DNA from: Penium margaritaceum
Lineage: Eukaryota > Streptophyta > Zygnematophyceae > Desmidiales > Peniaceae
Assembly: GCA_023375785.1 (NCBI GenBank)
Contig: SZWC01001500.1
Location: 93,029 to 157,028, forward strand
Length of the DNA stretch: 64,000 nt
Reading direction: 5' to 3'
Positions 1-10,903 of the stretch are shown piece after piece; position 1 is the first letter of the stretch; each line of letters starts with the position of its first letter. The notes under the pieces are model-generated. The model had not been told where the DNA came from, did not search any database, and was given only the letters and a program-made list of their open reading frames with translations. Made by a program: the position numbers and the translations under genes.

Positions 1-640
1 GTGACACAGTCGCGTCCGCTGGTCCCTCCGGGCCAGCAGCCCCAGTCGCGTCCGATGGTCCCTCCGGGCCAGCAGCCCCAGTCGCGTCCGCTGGTCCCTC
101 CGGGCCAGCTGCCCCAGCCGCGTCCGCTGGTCCCTCTGGGCCAACAGCCCCAGTCGTGTCCGCTGGTCCCTCCGGGCCAGCTTCCCCAGTCGCGTCTGCT
201 GGTTCATCCGGGCCAGCAGCCCCAGTCGCGTCCGCTGGTCCCTCCGGGCCAGCTGCCCCAGTCGCGTCCGCTGGTCCATCCGGGCCAGCTGCCCCAGTCG
301 CGCCCGCTGGTCCCTCCGGGCCAGCTGCCCCAGTCGCGTCCGCTGGTCCCTCCGGGCCAGCTGCCCCAGTCGCGTCCGCTGGTCCATCCGGGCCAGCTGC
401 CCCAGTCGCGCCCGCTGGTCCCTCCGGGCCAGCTGCCCCAGTCGCGCCCGCTGGTCCCTCCGGGCCAGCTGCCCCAGTCGCGTCCGCTGGTCCCTCCGGG
501 CCAGCTGTCCCAGTCGCGTCCGCTGGTTCCTCTGGGCCAGCTGCCCCGGTCGCGTCCGCTGGTCCCTCCGGGCCAACTGCCCCAGTCGCGTCCGCTGGTC
601 CCTCCGGGCCGACAGTCCCAGTCTCCTCCACTGGCCCGTC
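1..640 (+). repeat. 36-bp tandem repeat coding a 12-residue Pro/Ala/Gly linker
   Basis: About 17 copies of a 36-bp unit run from the window edge to about 640. In the pol frame they encode a 12-residue unit close to SAGPSGPAAPVA. The array lies between integrase (off the window) and reverse transcriptase. Because 36 is a multiple of three, other frames are also open and give shadow reading frames with no likely function. Confidence 0.9.
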
Positions 641-759
641 AGACTCAGCGTCGTCGCGCGCCTTGCCAAGCTACACACGTGGCCCCGGCGGCAGCCTCCG
701 ACCCAGGCCGTCGGTGAGCGTGCAGACCGCCGCACCGCGCGCGGTGGCGCCTCAACCCC

Positions 760-2549
760 CAGTGGCTCCACGTGCCTCCTCCACTCCCACGGTCGTGAGC
801 GGGGACCCTGGCACCAAGGCCTTGGGCCTGACCACCTCGGCCATCATTGCCGATCTGCACCCGGGATCCGCATTGGGCTACGCCATGCTCCATCACGAGC
901 ATCGGCACGCTGTCGTGGCTGCCCTTGCGCGCATCCCACCTGGGGCGCGAGAGGCACACGCTCTCTCAGTCCGCTCCACAGCACGCCCGGAGGACCCAGC
1001 CACTTTACGCGAGGCACGAGCCTCTCCTGAGGCCGTACACTGGGACGCTGCCTGCGCCGATGAGCTCGCTGCTATCCGACAGCACCACGTATACGACCTC
1101 GTCGACCTTCCTCCAGGTCGGAAGGCTATCGGCGCCAAGTGGGTCTTTCGGCGCAAGTGGAAACCCAACGGGTCCCTGGACAAGTACAAGGCCCGCCTCA
1201 CTGCCCAGGGGTTTGCCCAGGTCCCTGGGGTCGACTATGACAAGATCTTTGCCCCAGTTGGCCGGTTCTCTACCAGCCGAGCGCTCTTCAGCCTGGTCGC
1301 CCAGCATGGGTGGGAGCTGCATCAGATGGATGTGAGCAACGCTTTTCTCCATGGTTCACTGGAGGGTGAGGAGCTTTACATGGTATAGCCACCAGGCTAT
1401 GACGACGGCACCGGGAGAGTGTGGCGCCTGCGTAAGGCCCTTTATGGCCTGAAGCAGTCACCTCGGTGCTGGAACCAGGAGATCAGCAGCACGCTCCTTC
1501 GTGGTGGGCTCCAGTGCAGCACCGCGGACCCTGCACTGTTTGTCAGTCCGCGAGGCCAGACCTTCGCTATTGTTCTGGTGTACGTCGACGACCTTCTCAT
1601 TGTGTCGCCAGACACGGCCGCCATCCAGCGCATCAAGGACCTGCTGCACGCCACCTACCAGATGAAGGATCTCGGGTCTACCCGAGTCTTCCTGGGCATG
1701 GAGCTCGAGCATGATTGCTCCCAGGGCATCCTCCATGTCCATCAGGCTGCTTATGTACAAACTCTGTCCACTCGCTTCGCCGAGGACCTGTCACTCGTGC
1801 CGAGCGCATCCTCACCCATGTCGCCCGATGGCCAGGTGAAGCTGAAGAGTCCTGACCCAGCTGTTGTGGGGGAGCCAGTTGACGTGACCACGTACCTGCG
1901 AGTCATCGGGTCACTGATGTTCCTGGCGACGACGACGCGTCCAGACATCGCGTTCGCCGTCAACCTCTTGGCCCAGTTTTCTCAGGAGCCGCGTCACCTC
2001 CACCACGAGGCCGCGATCCGAGTACTGCGCTATGTCTTCTCGACTCCTCGGCGAGGTCTCATGTTCCGCCGTCAACCGTCTGTTGTCGTAGTGGGATACA
2101 CCGACAGCGACTGGGCCGGCAGTCCGGACGGTAAGAGTCGCACAGGCTGGATCTTTCTAATTGGCGGCACGGCTGTGTCCTGGCGCAGTGGCAAGCAGGG
2201 ATGCATTGCACGCAGCACTGCTGAGGCTGAGTACGTGGCTCTTGGATCAGGCGCGTGTGAGAGTGTGTGGTTGCGTCGTCTGCTGTCCGAGTTGCGTCAG
2301 TCTGTCCCATCCATCACGTTGCATTGTGACAATGAGAGTGCCATGGCCATCGCCGACAATGACGGCGTGCATCACACACGCACAAAGCACATCAACATTG
2401 AGTATCACTATGTGCGTTCATTGTTGCATGACGGCAGCATTAGCATCGTGTGGGTTGAAACAGCACGGCAGTTGGCTGACTTCCTGACTAAGGCACTAAA
2501 GCGCGACTCGTTCAAGAAGGCTGTGAGTTCGGTCGGCGTGCGTCCGTGA
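760..2549 (+). pseudogene. A1 reverse transcriptase and RNase H region
   Basis: The region shows the copia RVT_2 signatures: the WVFRRKWKPNG start of RT, the QMDVSNAFLHG motif, the catalytic YVDDLL motif near 1580-1600, and then RNase H with YTDSDWAGSPDGK, a STAEAEYVAL motif and ADFLTKAL near the C-terminus. In a live element these copy the RNA into DNA inside the particle and degrade the RNA strand. The region is broken about once or twice. It is the best preserved family A RT in the window. Confidence 0.9.
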
Positions 2550-2644
2550 GTGGCTCTCTCTTTATCTCTTCCTGCGTCTCTGCATGCCCTGGGGGAGTGT
2601 GGATGTTGACCGTGTCTCTGCCCGTCCATGTGCACTACGCCTAT

Positions 2645-2658
2645 GAGTCATGGGGGAG
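2645..2658 (+). other. Polypurine tract of A1
   Basis: The stretch GTCATGGGGGAG lies directly before the TGTTGG start of the 3' LTR, where plus-strand DNA priming occurs in this class. The same tract precedes the 3' LTRs of C1 and C2 and is visible in E1. Confidence 0.75.
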
Positions 2659-3468
2659 TGTTGGTTGTTTGCGCTCATTGTGCTCTATTGTGTCCTCCCG
2701 GCTTGTGTACATCGGCGTGCAGATGACTGACGGCAAGACTCGACGCCGGTGGAGTGTCGTCCGGTGGAGCCGATGCACGCTGAGGTCGTCTCGCTGTTCG
2801 CTGGAGCCTCCTCTCTCCGGCGACGTGTTCAGCTCCATCGGCAGGCCTCCTCGGCGGTCGCACTGCCGGCAGTCACTGCCGCCGCAGTCGCTGTCTGCAT
2901 GCGTCCAGCACGTACTGTCGTGCCTGCGTCGTCGTGCACTGCCTAGGGTCCCAGTTGCGTGTTGCATGACCCTGTTTGGCAGCATAAACCGTNGGTTTAG
3001 GCTGCCATAACTCCTCGCTACTATTTTTCTAGCAGATTCTGACCGCACGGCTGCGTTCGCAGCGTCGGTATTATGGTATGGTCCAGTTTTCAGGCAAAAC
3101 GGACGACGCCCGGGTTTTGGGCTGTCGGCTACCTGGCAGGCCTCACCGAGAAAACCTGCCAGCCTGAACTGAGCTATTTTCTGATTGGCTGATGGACTGA
3201 GTAACAAGCTCTACAGAGCTGGGGGGGGGCTAGAACTTGGAGGGGTCCCCCATTGCTGTTCATTCTTCATTCCTATTCAGTCATTGTCAGTTTTCAGCTG
3301 CTTTCTGGCGCTAACTCTGGCACGCGCGTTTCTGAGTAACAAAACCCAGAGCCTCCAGACTTAGACTCTAGAGCAGCAGACTGAGGGGGCAGCTGACTTA
3401 AGCAATGAGCGTGGAAGCCCGCACGCTGCATCAACAACGCTGCTGCCCCAACATGTTGCATAGTTTCC
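2659..3468 (+). repeat. 3' LTR of A1 (about 810 bp)
   Basis: The LTR begins TGTTGG after the polypurine tract and matches the minus-strand LTRs at 3810-4665, 17456-18304 and 25983-26777 over nearly its whole length. Its end is approximate, because it abuts a truncated LTR in the other orientation. It holds a single N at 2993. Confidence 0.8.
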
Positions 3469-3809
3469 AGCTATTTTCTCGGCGAGCACTGCAAGCCAAT
3501 CAACAGCACAAAACCCAGGCGTCGTCCGTTTTGCCTGAAAACTGGACCATACCATAATGCGCACAGTGCAAACCCAGTCGTGCGGCCAAAATCACCTAGA
3601 AAAATAGCAACAATGAGTTATAGTCGTCTGAACCCATGCGGCATCTACGCTAGTCCCCGGTCCCAACAGTGCCTGAATAACATGAAACATGGACCCTAAG
3701 CAGAGCATGGCGCTACAGATGCAATAGTGCAGTCAGGCCCAACACTTGATGCGTGCAGTCAGCATATGCAGCGACAATGACCGCCGACGGCAAGGTCACC
3801 AAGGAGGTA
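3466..3809 (-). repeat. Distal fragment of A2 3' LTR
   Basis: This sequence matches the 5' LTR of A2 from roughly 26280 to 26640 at about 86% by eye, then stops exactly where the A3 LTR begins. Its last bases (AGGTA, 3805-3809) are one copy of the A3 target duplication; the other (AGGTC) follows the A3 5' LTR at 18305, where the rest of the A2 LTR continues. Confidence 0.8.
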
Positions 3810-4665
3810 AAATGGAAACGACACAAGAGCGCAGGTTGGGGCAGTGGCAGTGTTGATGCAGCGTACGGGCTTCCACGCAAGTTGCTTAGTCTGCTGCCCC
3901 CTCAGTCTGTTGCTCTAGAGTCTAAGTCTGAGTGCTTTGGATGTGTTACTCAGAAACGAGCGATCCAGGGTTAGCGTCAGAAAGCAGCTGAAAACTAGAA
4001 GTAACTGATTAGGAGTGAAGAATGAGCAACAATGGGAGACCCCTCCAAGTTCTAGCTCCCCCCCCCACTAGTGTAGAACTTTTACTCAGCTAACCAGCCA
4101 CTCAGAAAATAGTCTTGGACCTATTCTCCGGCAGGCAGGGTTTTCTCGGTGAGCCCTGCCAAACCCCCAACAGCCCAAAACCCGGGCGTCATCCTTTTTG
4201 CCTGAAAACTGGACCATACCGCAATACCCACGCTCCAAATGCAGTCGTGCAGTCAGAATCAGCTAGAAAGATAGCATCAAAGAGTTATGGCTGCACGAAC
4301 CTAGGCACTGCCTTCGACGGTCCATGATGCCAAACAGTGCCACGCAGCAAGAGACATGGACCCTAGGCAGAGCATGATGCTGCAGACGCAATGGCATAGT
4401 AAAAATTGGTGCTCGGTTCATGCAAACAGCATCTGCGGTGGCAGTGACCGCCGGCGGCCCGACCGCCGAGGAGGCCTGCTGATGGAGCTGAGCACGTTAT
4501 CGAAGGGACGAGGCTTTAACGAACTGCGAGTAGGCCTCAGCGTGCGTCGGCTCCACCGGACGACACTCCAATAGCATCGAGTCTCGCCGTCAGTCATCTG
4601 CACGCCGATGTACACAAGCCGGGAGGACACAACAGAGCTCAATGAGAGATGCGCAAAAACCAACA
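3810..4665 (-). repeat. 3' LTR of A3
   Basis: This 856-bp LTR starts (in sense) with TGTTGG at 4665 and pairs best with the LTR at 17456-18304 by length and similarity. The flanking sense sequence ATAGGAGAG before it is the polypurine tract (4666-4676). Confidence 0.85.
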
Positions 4666-4772
4666 CTCTCCTATGACTCATAGGCATAGTGCACATGTGT
4701 GGGGAGAGACACAGTCAACAACCAAACTCCCCTTCGGCACACGGAGACGCAGGCAGGGACAAAGAGAGCCAC

Positions 4773-5788
4773 TCACGGACGCACGCCAACTGAACACACA
4801 GCCTTCTTGAACGAGTCGCGCTTCAGTGCCTTGGTCAAGAAGTCAGCGAGCTCCCGTGCTGTCTCAACCCACACAATGTTGATGCTGCCATCATGCAATA
4901 ACGAACGCACAAAGTGATACTCAACGTTGATGTACTTTGTGTGTGTGTGATGCACGCCGTCATTGTCGGCGATGGCCATGGCACACTCATTGTCACAATG
5001 CAACGTGATGGATGCGACGGACTGACGCAACTCGGACAACAGACGACGCAACCACACACTCTCACATGCGCCTGAGCCAAGGGCCACGTACTCAGCCTCA
5101 GTAGTGCTGCGTGCAATGCACCCCTCCTTGCCACTGTGCAGGGACACAACCATGCTGCCGATAAAAAAGATCCAGCCTGTGCGACTCTTACCGTCTGGAT
5201 TGCCAGCCCAGTCAATGTCGGTGTAGCCCACCGTGATGACAAACGACTGGCGGCAGAACATGAGACCTCGCCGATGGGTTGAGACGACGTAGCGCAGTAC
5301 TCAGATCACAGCCTCGAAGTGGAGGTGATGCGGCTCCTGAGAAAACTGAGCCAGGAGGTTGATGGCGGACGCGATGTCTGGGCGCGTCGTCGTCGCCAAG
5401 AACATCAGTGACTGGCGGACTTGCAGTTACGTGGTCACGTCAATTGGCTCCCCCACAAAGGCTGGGTCAAGACTCTTCAGCTTCACCTGGCCATCAAGTG
5501 ACATGGGTGAAGATGCGCTGGGCACAAGGGGCAGGTCCTCGGCGAAGCGAGTGGACAGGGTCTGCACATGGGCAGCCTAGTGGACGTGCAGGATGCCTTG
5601 GGAGAGATTATGTTCGAGCTCCATGCCCAGGAAGACTCGGGCAGACTCGAGATCCTTCATCTGGTAGGTGGTGTGCAGTAGGTCCTTGACACGCTGGACG
5701 GCAGCCATGTCAGGCGACTCAATGTGGAGATGGTCGACGTAGACCAGGACAGTGGCGAGGGTCTGGCCTCGCGAGCTGACGAAAGGTG
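4773..5788 (-). pseudogene. A3 RT C-terminal part and RNase H
   Basis: The RNase H part (5261-4773) shows YTDIDWAGNPDGK, a TEAEYVALGSGACE motif, HCDNECAMAI and the ADFLTKAL end motif. The RT C-terminal part lies between it and B1 at 5788. It continues the RT that begins beyond B1 at 11577. Several breaks are present. Confidence 0.85.
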
Positions 5789-6029
5789 TGTCAATGCGCC
5801 GGATAGCAACGGTCTAGAAAACAGGTCCCGACATGGGAGGCCGCCAACCACTCTTGGTATTGCAACCAAGATAGCATATCACCCTCGAACGAGGGATCCA
5901 CACTTTAGGTTCGTTTGGTTTGCAACCTCACGAAGTCCGTATGTTGGTCTTTAGTGTCTACCTTTGGTTGGACACTCTGTGAGGAGTCTCAAAGGCAAGA
6001 ACTGTAAATGGATGCATGCAAGGTACAGG

Positions 6030-6037
6030 CTTTTATA
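6030..6037 (-). promoter_or_regulatory. TATA box in B1 3' LTR
   Basis: TATAAAAG on the minus strand lies about 405 bp into the LTR, as expected for the U3/R promoter. The same octamer is at the equivalent place in the 5' LTR (11159-11166). Confidence 0.6.
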
Positions 6038-6204
6038 CTTACAGAGCTTTTGCTAAAGCTTCTGCTTGTAGTGGCTCCACTGGAGCCAACCTCAACCTAC
6101 AGTCCTACTTGGCGCGTCCTTAGACCGCCAAGTGTCATCCTCAAGTCAGGCTCTAGTAAGCTTCCTAGAAGCTTCCTGTCCCAGTTTTGGCCACAAAGAA
6201 AATT

Positions 6205-6276
6205 GCGGCCGTCGCGGGGTTTGAACACGCTACCTCTCGTTTGAGACACCGGTGCCTAATGAACCAAGCCAAAAAG
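6205..6276 (-). other. tRNA-like module in B1 3' LTR
   Basis: On the minus strand an A-box-like TGGCTTGGTTCATTAGGC is followed, 44 nt later, by a B-box-like TGTTCAAACCC inside a T-arm-like hairpin. The acceptor ends do not pair, so this is not a working tRNA gene. The same module is in the 5' LTR and, diverged, in B2. Confidence 0.6.
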
Positions 6277-6503
6277 GTATGGTTCCTATGATGAGCCACA
6301 GGGGACATACCCATTATGGGCAGTGCATTCCTGGCCCATCTCAGAGCAGACCAAGGGGACATACTCCATAGAGCAGTGCATGCCTTGTCTGTATGTGTAG
6401 CTAGCCAGCTAGGCAGTGGACAAGGTGCATACTATTTCAACAAATCTCTCCCTTGCACCTCTGTCCATCTGTCGCTTACTGGGCTCCATCAATGCCTTGG
6501 GGC

Positions 6504-7635
6504 TCACCCTTCCTCTGCCGCACTCCTCATGCCGAATCCACGAATGCCTGCATAGTGCAAGTCGCTCTCCAGCGGCTTGGTCATGCAGTCAGCAAGCATG
6601 CTCTTNGTTCCGCAGTGCTGCAAGTCCACCACGTTCTTCATGACCAGGTCACGTGAGTAGTGGTAACGTATGTCGATGTGCTTCGTTCGCTGGGAGATGA
6701 TGTCGTCTTCAGCCATCGAGATGGCGCTCATGTTGTCCACGTGTACGACCGTGGCATCCTTCTGTGGCACTGTCATTTTGCCAAGCAGGCTGCGTAGCCA
6801 TTGAGTCTCCTTGCACACCTCAGACAGAGCAACGTACTATGCCTCAGCCGTGGACACGGAAACACAATCCTGCTTCCTGCTGGCCCATGAGATGGCAGCG
6901 CCATTCAAGATGCACACGTATCCAGAGGTGGATTTCCTGTCGTCGAGATTTCCTCCCCAGTCAGCATCGGTGTAGCACTTCAGGCGAAGGGGATCCATTC
7001 CTTCTTGGCCTCCAAGGACGAGGCTCATGTGACGTGTCTTCTGCAGGTAGCGCAAGATGCGCTTGACTGCCTGCCAATGTTGTCGCCCAGGGTTGGCCAC
7101 AAATCTGCTCACTTGTCCCACAGCATAGCAGATGTCCGGAGGAGTCCCTACCATGGTGTACATGATGCTACCCACGGCGGACTGGTAGGGGATGTCTTGC
7201 ATCTCCCTTTGTTCTGCTTTGTTGCTTGGCAACATGGAGGCCTTCAGCTTTGTATCGGTCGTCATTGGGGTGCTGACAGGTTTGCAGTCTTCCATGTGAT
7301 AGCGCTTCAGTACCTCACCAATGTATTTGGTTTGGTTGAGCTCGATGGTGCCTGCTACTCGGTTGCGGTGGATGGCAATCCCGAGGTAGTACTCGAGAGG
7401 ACCCATGTTCTTCATCTTGAACCTTTTGATGAGGTCAGACTTCAGCTCATCCAACAGCTCGACCGAAGACGAACAGATGATCAAATCATCCACGTACAGT
7501 GCAACCAACATCAGCCCTCTCCCATCTTCGCGCACGTACATGCTCGGGTCATTCTGGCAATGCGCGAAGGAGAGGCCGGTCATGAAACCGTCCATCTCTT
7601 TGTACCACATCCTTGGGGCCTGTTTCAGCACGTTT
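6504..7635 (-). pseudogene. B1 reverse transcriptase and RNase H region
   Basis: RT signatures include QAPRMWYKEMD, the catalytic YVDDLIICSS motif and the TKYIGEVLKRYHMEDCKPVSTPM stretch. RNase H follows with YTDADWGGNLDDRKSTSGY, a STAEAEYVAL-type motif and the ADCMTKPL end. The region is broken about three times and contains one N at 6606. It begins next to a segment that belongs to another element family. Confidence 0.88.
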
Positions 7636-7771
7636 AGCCGGACATTCTGCAGCAGCATGTTACCTTAGGAGGAGTGTAGGCACGGCGTCCCTAGACTGTG
7701 CCACTCACGGCTCCGTCCGGTGGAGGCCCAGGACTTTCGAGGGAGTGTGCAGACGACTCACAAGACTCCGG
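7636..7771 (+). repeat. D-type segment inserted in B1
   Basis: Positions 7659-7771 match 53720-53835 of element D1 with only a 2-nt length difference seen by eye, and the preceding 20 or so bases resemble D1 near 53894-53915. It is in the same plus orientation as in D1, so it is antisense relative to B1. It lies between the integrase/linker and RT parts of B1. Confidence 0.85.
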
Positions 7772-10485
7772 CCATCTAGGCCATTCATCGCCTCTGCCAC
7801 TGTGGATGGCTCTCCCTGAGCCATGCACGACCAGCTAAGGCCGGTCCAATCATCCTCATACCGCAAAGGTGCTCTCTTTGGTCGCAAACTGCGTCGGGGT
7901 AGTGGTGCTGCTTCTTGCTTTGGTGCTGGTGCTTCCACAGGTGGTAGTTTGTCGTCGTCGTCGTCCTCGTCATCAGAAGAGTCGTCAGACTCCAAGTCAG
8001 ACTCGGAAGCCCCGGACGCCTCGGTATCCGCATCCATGTCAGATGCTGCGTCATCCTCCACAGCTGCTCTCCCATTCCCACAACCTGCTGGCAAAGCGAG
8101 CCAGTTGTCGGGTGCTTGGTTTCCAGACTCAAGCAACACTATCCACTCTCCCGCTTTGGGAGCGAGGGTCGGGTCCAGCAGCTCTCCCTTTCCAAGGGTG
8201 CGTTCGTCGAACACAACGTCGCGGCTCCTCACGAGCTTGCCTGCTGCCTGGTCCCAAAGCCGATAGGCTTTGTGTGATGTGTCGTACCCAACCATGACGC
8301 ACTTCCTGGAACGTGCATCAAGCTTGCCTCCACCTTCTCCCGACTGGATCTTCACCCATGCAGTTGACCCAAACACCTTCAGATGAGATGCGTTGGGTTT
8401 CTTTCCCGACCATGCTTCTTGTGGGGTCTTCAGCTGCTTGTTTTGCTCCTTTCCACGCTTCCGCAAGGCGGTTGCTGGTGTGAGATTCAAGAGGTAGTAG
8501 GCCGTTGTTGCTGCCTCTGCCCAAACGCGAGGTGGGAGCTTGGCATCGAAGAGCATGCTTCGCACCATGCCGAGTAGGGTCTGGTTCATCCTCTCGGCAA
8601 CGCCGTTGCTTTGGGGGTTGTAAGGGGTGGTTTGCTTGTGGCGAATGCCATGATGCTTGAGCCAAGGCTTGCATGCCTCGTACTCACCCCCGTTGTCACT
8701 TCGGAGCGTCTTCACTTTCTTGGACGTTTGCCGCTCCACCATGGCGACGAACTCGAGGAGCTTCTCCTTGACCTCTCCCTTTGTTTTGAGGAAGTAGATC
8801 CACAACTTGCCGCTGTGGTCGTCAATGAAGGTCAGGAAGTACTTGCTTCCTCCGTTAGACGGTGTGCGGAAGGGTCCAGAAACGTCACTGTGTATCAGCT
8901 CCAAGACATGCTCTGCTCGTTGACCTCCTCTCCCAAACGGCTTCTTCTTTGCCTTCGCTTGGAGGCATGGTTCACACAATGCACACCCTCCGCCATGCTT
9001 CATGGTGCACCCTTCCATTCTGCGGACTACCTCTTGCTCCTGCATCTTCTGCAGCATGCTGTTGGCCACATGGCCAAATCGCCGGTGCCACAGTTCACCG
9101 TCAGTGTCCTTGGTTGATGTGGCGGCCACAGCGGTCGCCGGCGGTGCATCCTTTGGCTTCGGTGCCACTGCCTTGATGGCACATGCGAGTCCCTCATCCG
9201 ACCCCTTGGTGACTTTGGTTTGAAGCACATAAAGGCCGTCGACTCTTGGAACTTGAAGCATGAGATCGTCTTTGGTGTACAAAATCTGGATGTCCTCGTT
9301 TTTAAGGGCCACCGCTTCCTTGTTGGTGAACACCACTGTCATGTTGTTGTCGGTGATTTGTGAGACGGACAGCAAGTTGGCTGCGAAGGAGGGCATGTAC
9401 ACCACCTTTTGAAGGTTGACGACCTTCTCCGCACCATTCACGTTGAACGTGATCACCTTGTTCCCTTCGCCCATGGCTTGGACGACGCCGCCGTTTGTAC
9501 ACTTGATGCGCATGACAGATTCGGCCATGGAGACAAATCCACCCTTCTCTTTTGATGAGTGGTGGTTGGTGCCCGAGTCAAGGGCGAATGCCCCGGGCCT
9601 AAGGATCGCTGCTCCCTTCATAGGTAGCCCCCTAGCCATCATGTTGGTGAGCTCCTTCTTCTCCTTTCCACCTTTGGTCCCGCCTTCTTTCTTGGGACTA
9701 CGGCAGTCCCTAGCCCAGTGCCCAGCCTTGCCACAGTTGTGACAGTTGCCAGGCTTCTTGGAACTCTTCGCGCCACCATTGCCTTTCCCTCCACCGCCAC
9801 CGCTTTTGCTGTTGCCTTGACTGGAGCGAAAGCTTGCACCTTGTCCACCAAAGCGAGAGGCATAGGCTGAAATGTTTGCCTCACTGCCACTGCGTTGCAT
9901 GGACTCGTTGCAGACGTGTTTGGCAACAGCCTCATACGTCAGATCTGCCTCCTTCCAACCGCCAAATATGGTGATCAAGGACCCCCAGCTTTCCGGCAGC
10001 GCCATTAGAAGGATCATGGCACACATGTTGGAGTCAAGATTCCATTCCATTTGCTGGACCTCTTGCAGCACGTTGTCGAACGACTGCAAAAATGCGGGTA
10101 TCGATTCTCCTTCGCTCACCCTCATCGACATCAACCTTTGGAAGATGAAGAGTCGCTTTGCTAGGGCGTTTGATTGATGCACGCGTGCAAGTTTTGCATA
10201 GGCCTCGGCAGCCAACGTGCATCCTGTGATGTGGGAGTGTTGAGTCTCGTTGATGGATGTCACAAGAATGGCGAGAGCCATGCTGTTCTTCATCGTCCAT
10301 GCTGCAAGGTCAGCCGCATGCGTCGTCACGGTCGCATCGGCGGGTGCTGTCTCCATCCCTTTTAGGATGTCGAGGTAGCCACGCACGTTCATGACAATCT
10401 CAAACTGCCATTTCCACAAGGGAAACCCTGTCCCCATGAATTTGGACACACCCGCCTCAAGGCGGGCTTGAGTCGGATCCGCCAT
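7705..10485 (-). CDS. B1 gag-protease-integrase polyprotein frame (926 aa)
   Basis: One open frame covers gag (residues 1 to about 290), a CCHC zinc knuckle CHNCGKAGHWARDC near residue 245, the aspartic protease motif ALDSGTNHH near 302, the GAG-pre-integrase zinc-binding segment (ELWHRRFGHVANS), and the integrase core with its acidic triad near residues 531 (HSDVSG), 598 (RSDNGGEY) and 630 (NGVAERMN). A strongly acidic Asp/Ser-rich linker follows (LESDDSSDDEDDDDD). In a live element these parts form the particle, process the polyprotein and insert the DNA. The final residues run into the D-type segment and are not family sequence. Start chosen at the first ATG after the leader, giving MADPTQ. 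It looks whole up to the linker. Confidence 0.88.
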   Translation of the reverse strand: MADPTQARLEAGVSKFMGTGFPLWKWQFEIVMNVRGYLDILKGMETAPADATVTTHAADLAAWTMKNSMALAILVTSINETQHSHITGCTLAAEAYAKLARVHQSNALAKRLFIFQRLMSMRVSEGESIPAFLQSFDNVLQEVQQMEWNLDSNMCAMILLMALPESWGSLITIFGGWKEADLTYEAVAKHVCNESMQRSGSEANISAYASRFGGQGASFRSSQGNSKSGGGGGKGNGGAKSSKKPGNCHNCGKAGHWARDCRSPKKEGGTKGGKEKKELTNMMARGLPMKGAAILRPGAFALDSGTNHHSSKEKGGFVSMAESVMRIKCTNGGVVQAMGEGNKVITFNVNGAEKVVNLQKVVYMPSFAANLLSVSQITDNNMTVVFTNKEAVALKNEDIQILYTKDDLMLQVPRVDGLYVLQTKVTKGSDEGLACAIKAVAPKPKDAPPATAVAATSTKDTDGELWHRRFGHVANSMLQKMQEQEVVRRMEGCTMKHGGGCALCEPCLQAKAKKKPFGRGGQRAEHVLELIHSDVSGPFRTPSNGGSKYFLTFIDDHSGKLWIYFLKTKGEVKEKLLEFVAMVERQTSKKVKTLRSDNGGEYEACKPWLKHHGIRHKQTTPYNPQSNGVAERMNQTLLGMVRSMLFDAKLPPRVWAEAATTAYYLLNLTPATALRKRGKEQNKQLKTPQEAWSGKKPNASHLKVFGSTAWVKIQSGEGGGKLDARSRKCVMVGYDTSHKAYRLWDQAAGKLVRSRDVVFDERTLGKGELLDPTLAPKAGEWIVLLESGNQAPDNWLALPAGCGNGRAAVEDDAASDMDADTEASGASESDLESDDSSDDEDDDDDKLPPVEAPAPKQEAAPLPRRSLRPKRAPLRYEDDWTGLSWSCMAQGEPSTVAEAMNGLDGRSLVSRLHTPSKVLGLHRTEP

Positions 10486-10903
10486 TTCCTGCGGTTTCTC
10501 GTCTTCTATGCTTCGCTGCTACTCTGCTTCGTTGAGGCCGATGAGGCTGATGAGGCTGCTGACTACGACTGTTGTCAAAAGGTGCAGTTGGTTCCGTTGC
10601 ATACCCCTCCCACCGATGATCGCCTAAGGTGATGGTGCTGTCGTGAGAGAATGGACTCGGGGTCGTACCACCTTCTAAAAAGGGGTAGAGCTTAATCCCG
10701 TTGGGGCTCGAGGGTCATGTCCAACATGGAAAGAGCTGTTCCTCGTCCCCTAGTCCGCCACGTGCGCGCACCCTACCTGAAGAAGCCGATGGAGCCGATG
10801 GAGCTGATGGAGCCGTCCGATGGTCGTGTCCCTGTTGTACCTGTGCGCCCTGCAAGACCACGCGCTAGTCGGTCTTGGAAGCGTGCCTTAGAACCAGAAG
10901 TGT

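Larger units (their letters stand above)
1..3468 (+). mobile_element. Ty1/copia element A1 (3' portion)
   Basis: This is the 3' part of a plus-strand copia element; its gag, protease and most of its integrase lie off the left edge. In order the window shows a repetitive interdomain linker (1-640), the reverse transcriptase and RNase H region (about 760-2549), a polypurine tract (2645-2658) and the 3' LTR (2659 to about 3468). The domain order integrase, then RT, then RNase H places it in Ty1/copia. The coding part in view is broken about once or twice. Its LTR meets a minus-strand LTR fragment of A2 head to head. Family A is defined here by the shared LTR, the GPSGP-type linker and the PPT shared with A2 and A3. 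Confidence 0.9.
5789..6442 (-). repeat. 3' LTR of B1
   Basis: This LTR runs from TGTTGAAATAG (sense, at 6442) to GACA (5789). The sense purine run AAGGGAGAGA just outside it (about 6445-6460) is the polypurine tract. It carries the same TATA box and tRNA-like module as the 5' LTR. Confidence 0.9.

Noticed and set aside
1-717. 238-residue open frame of PPGQ-type repeats
   Set aside because: It is an alternate frame of the 36-bp repeat array; the pol frame continues into RT and is the meaningful one.
6165-6362. A small frame with REVACSNPATA-type sequence (also at 11294-11491)
   Set aside because: This is the usual look of a translated tRNA-like sequence, not a protein.
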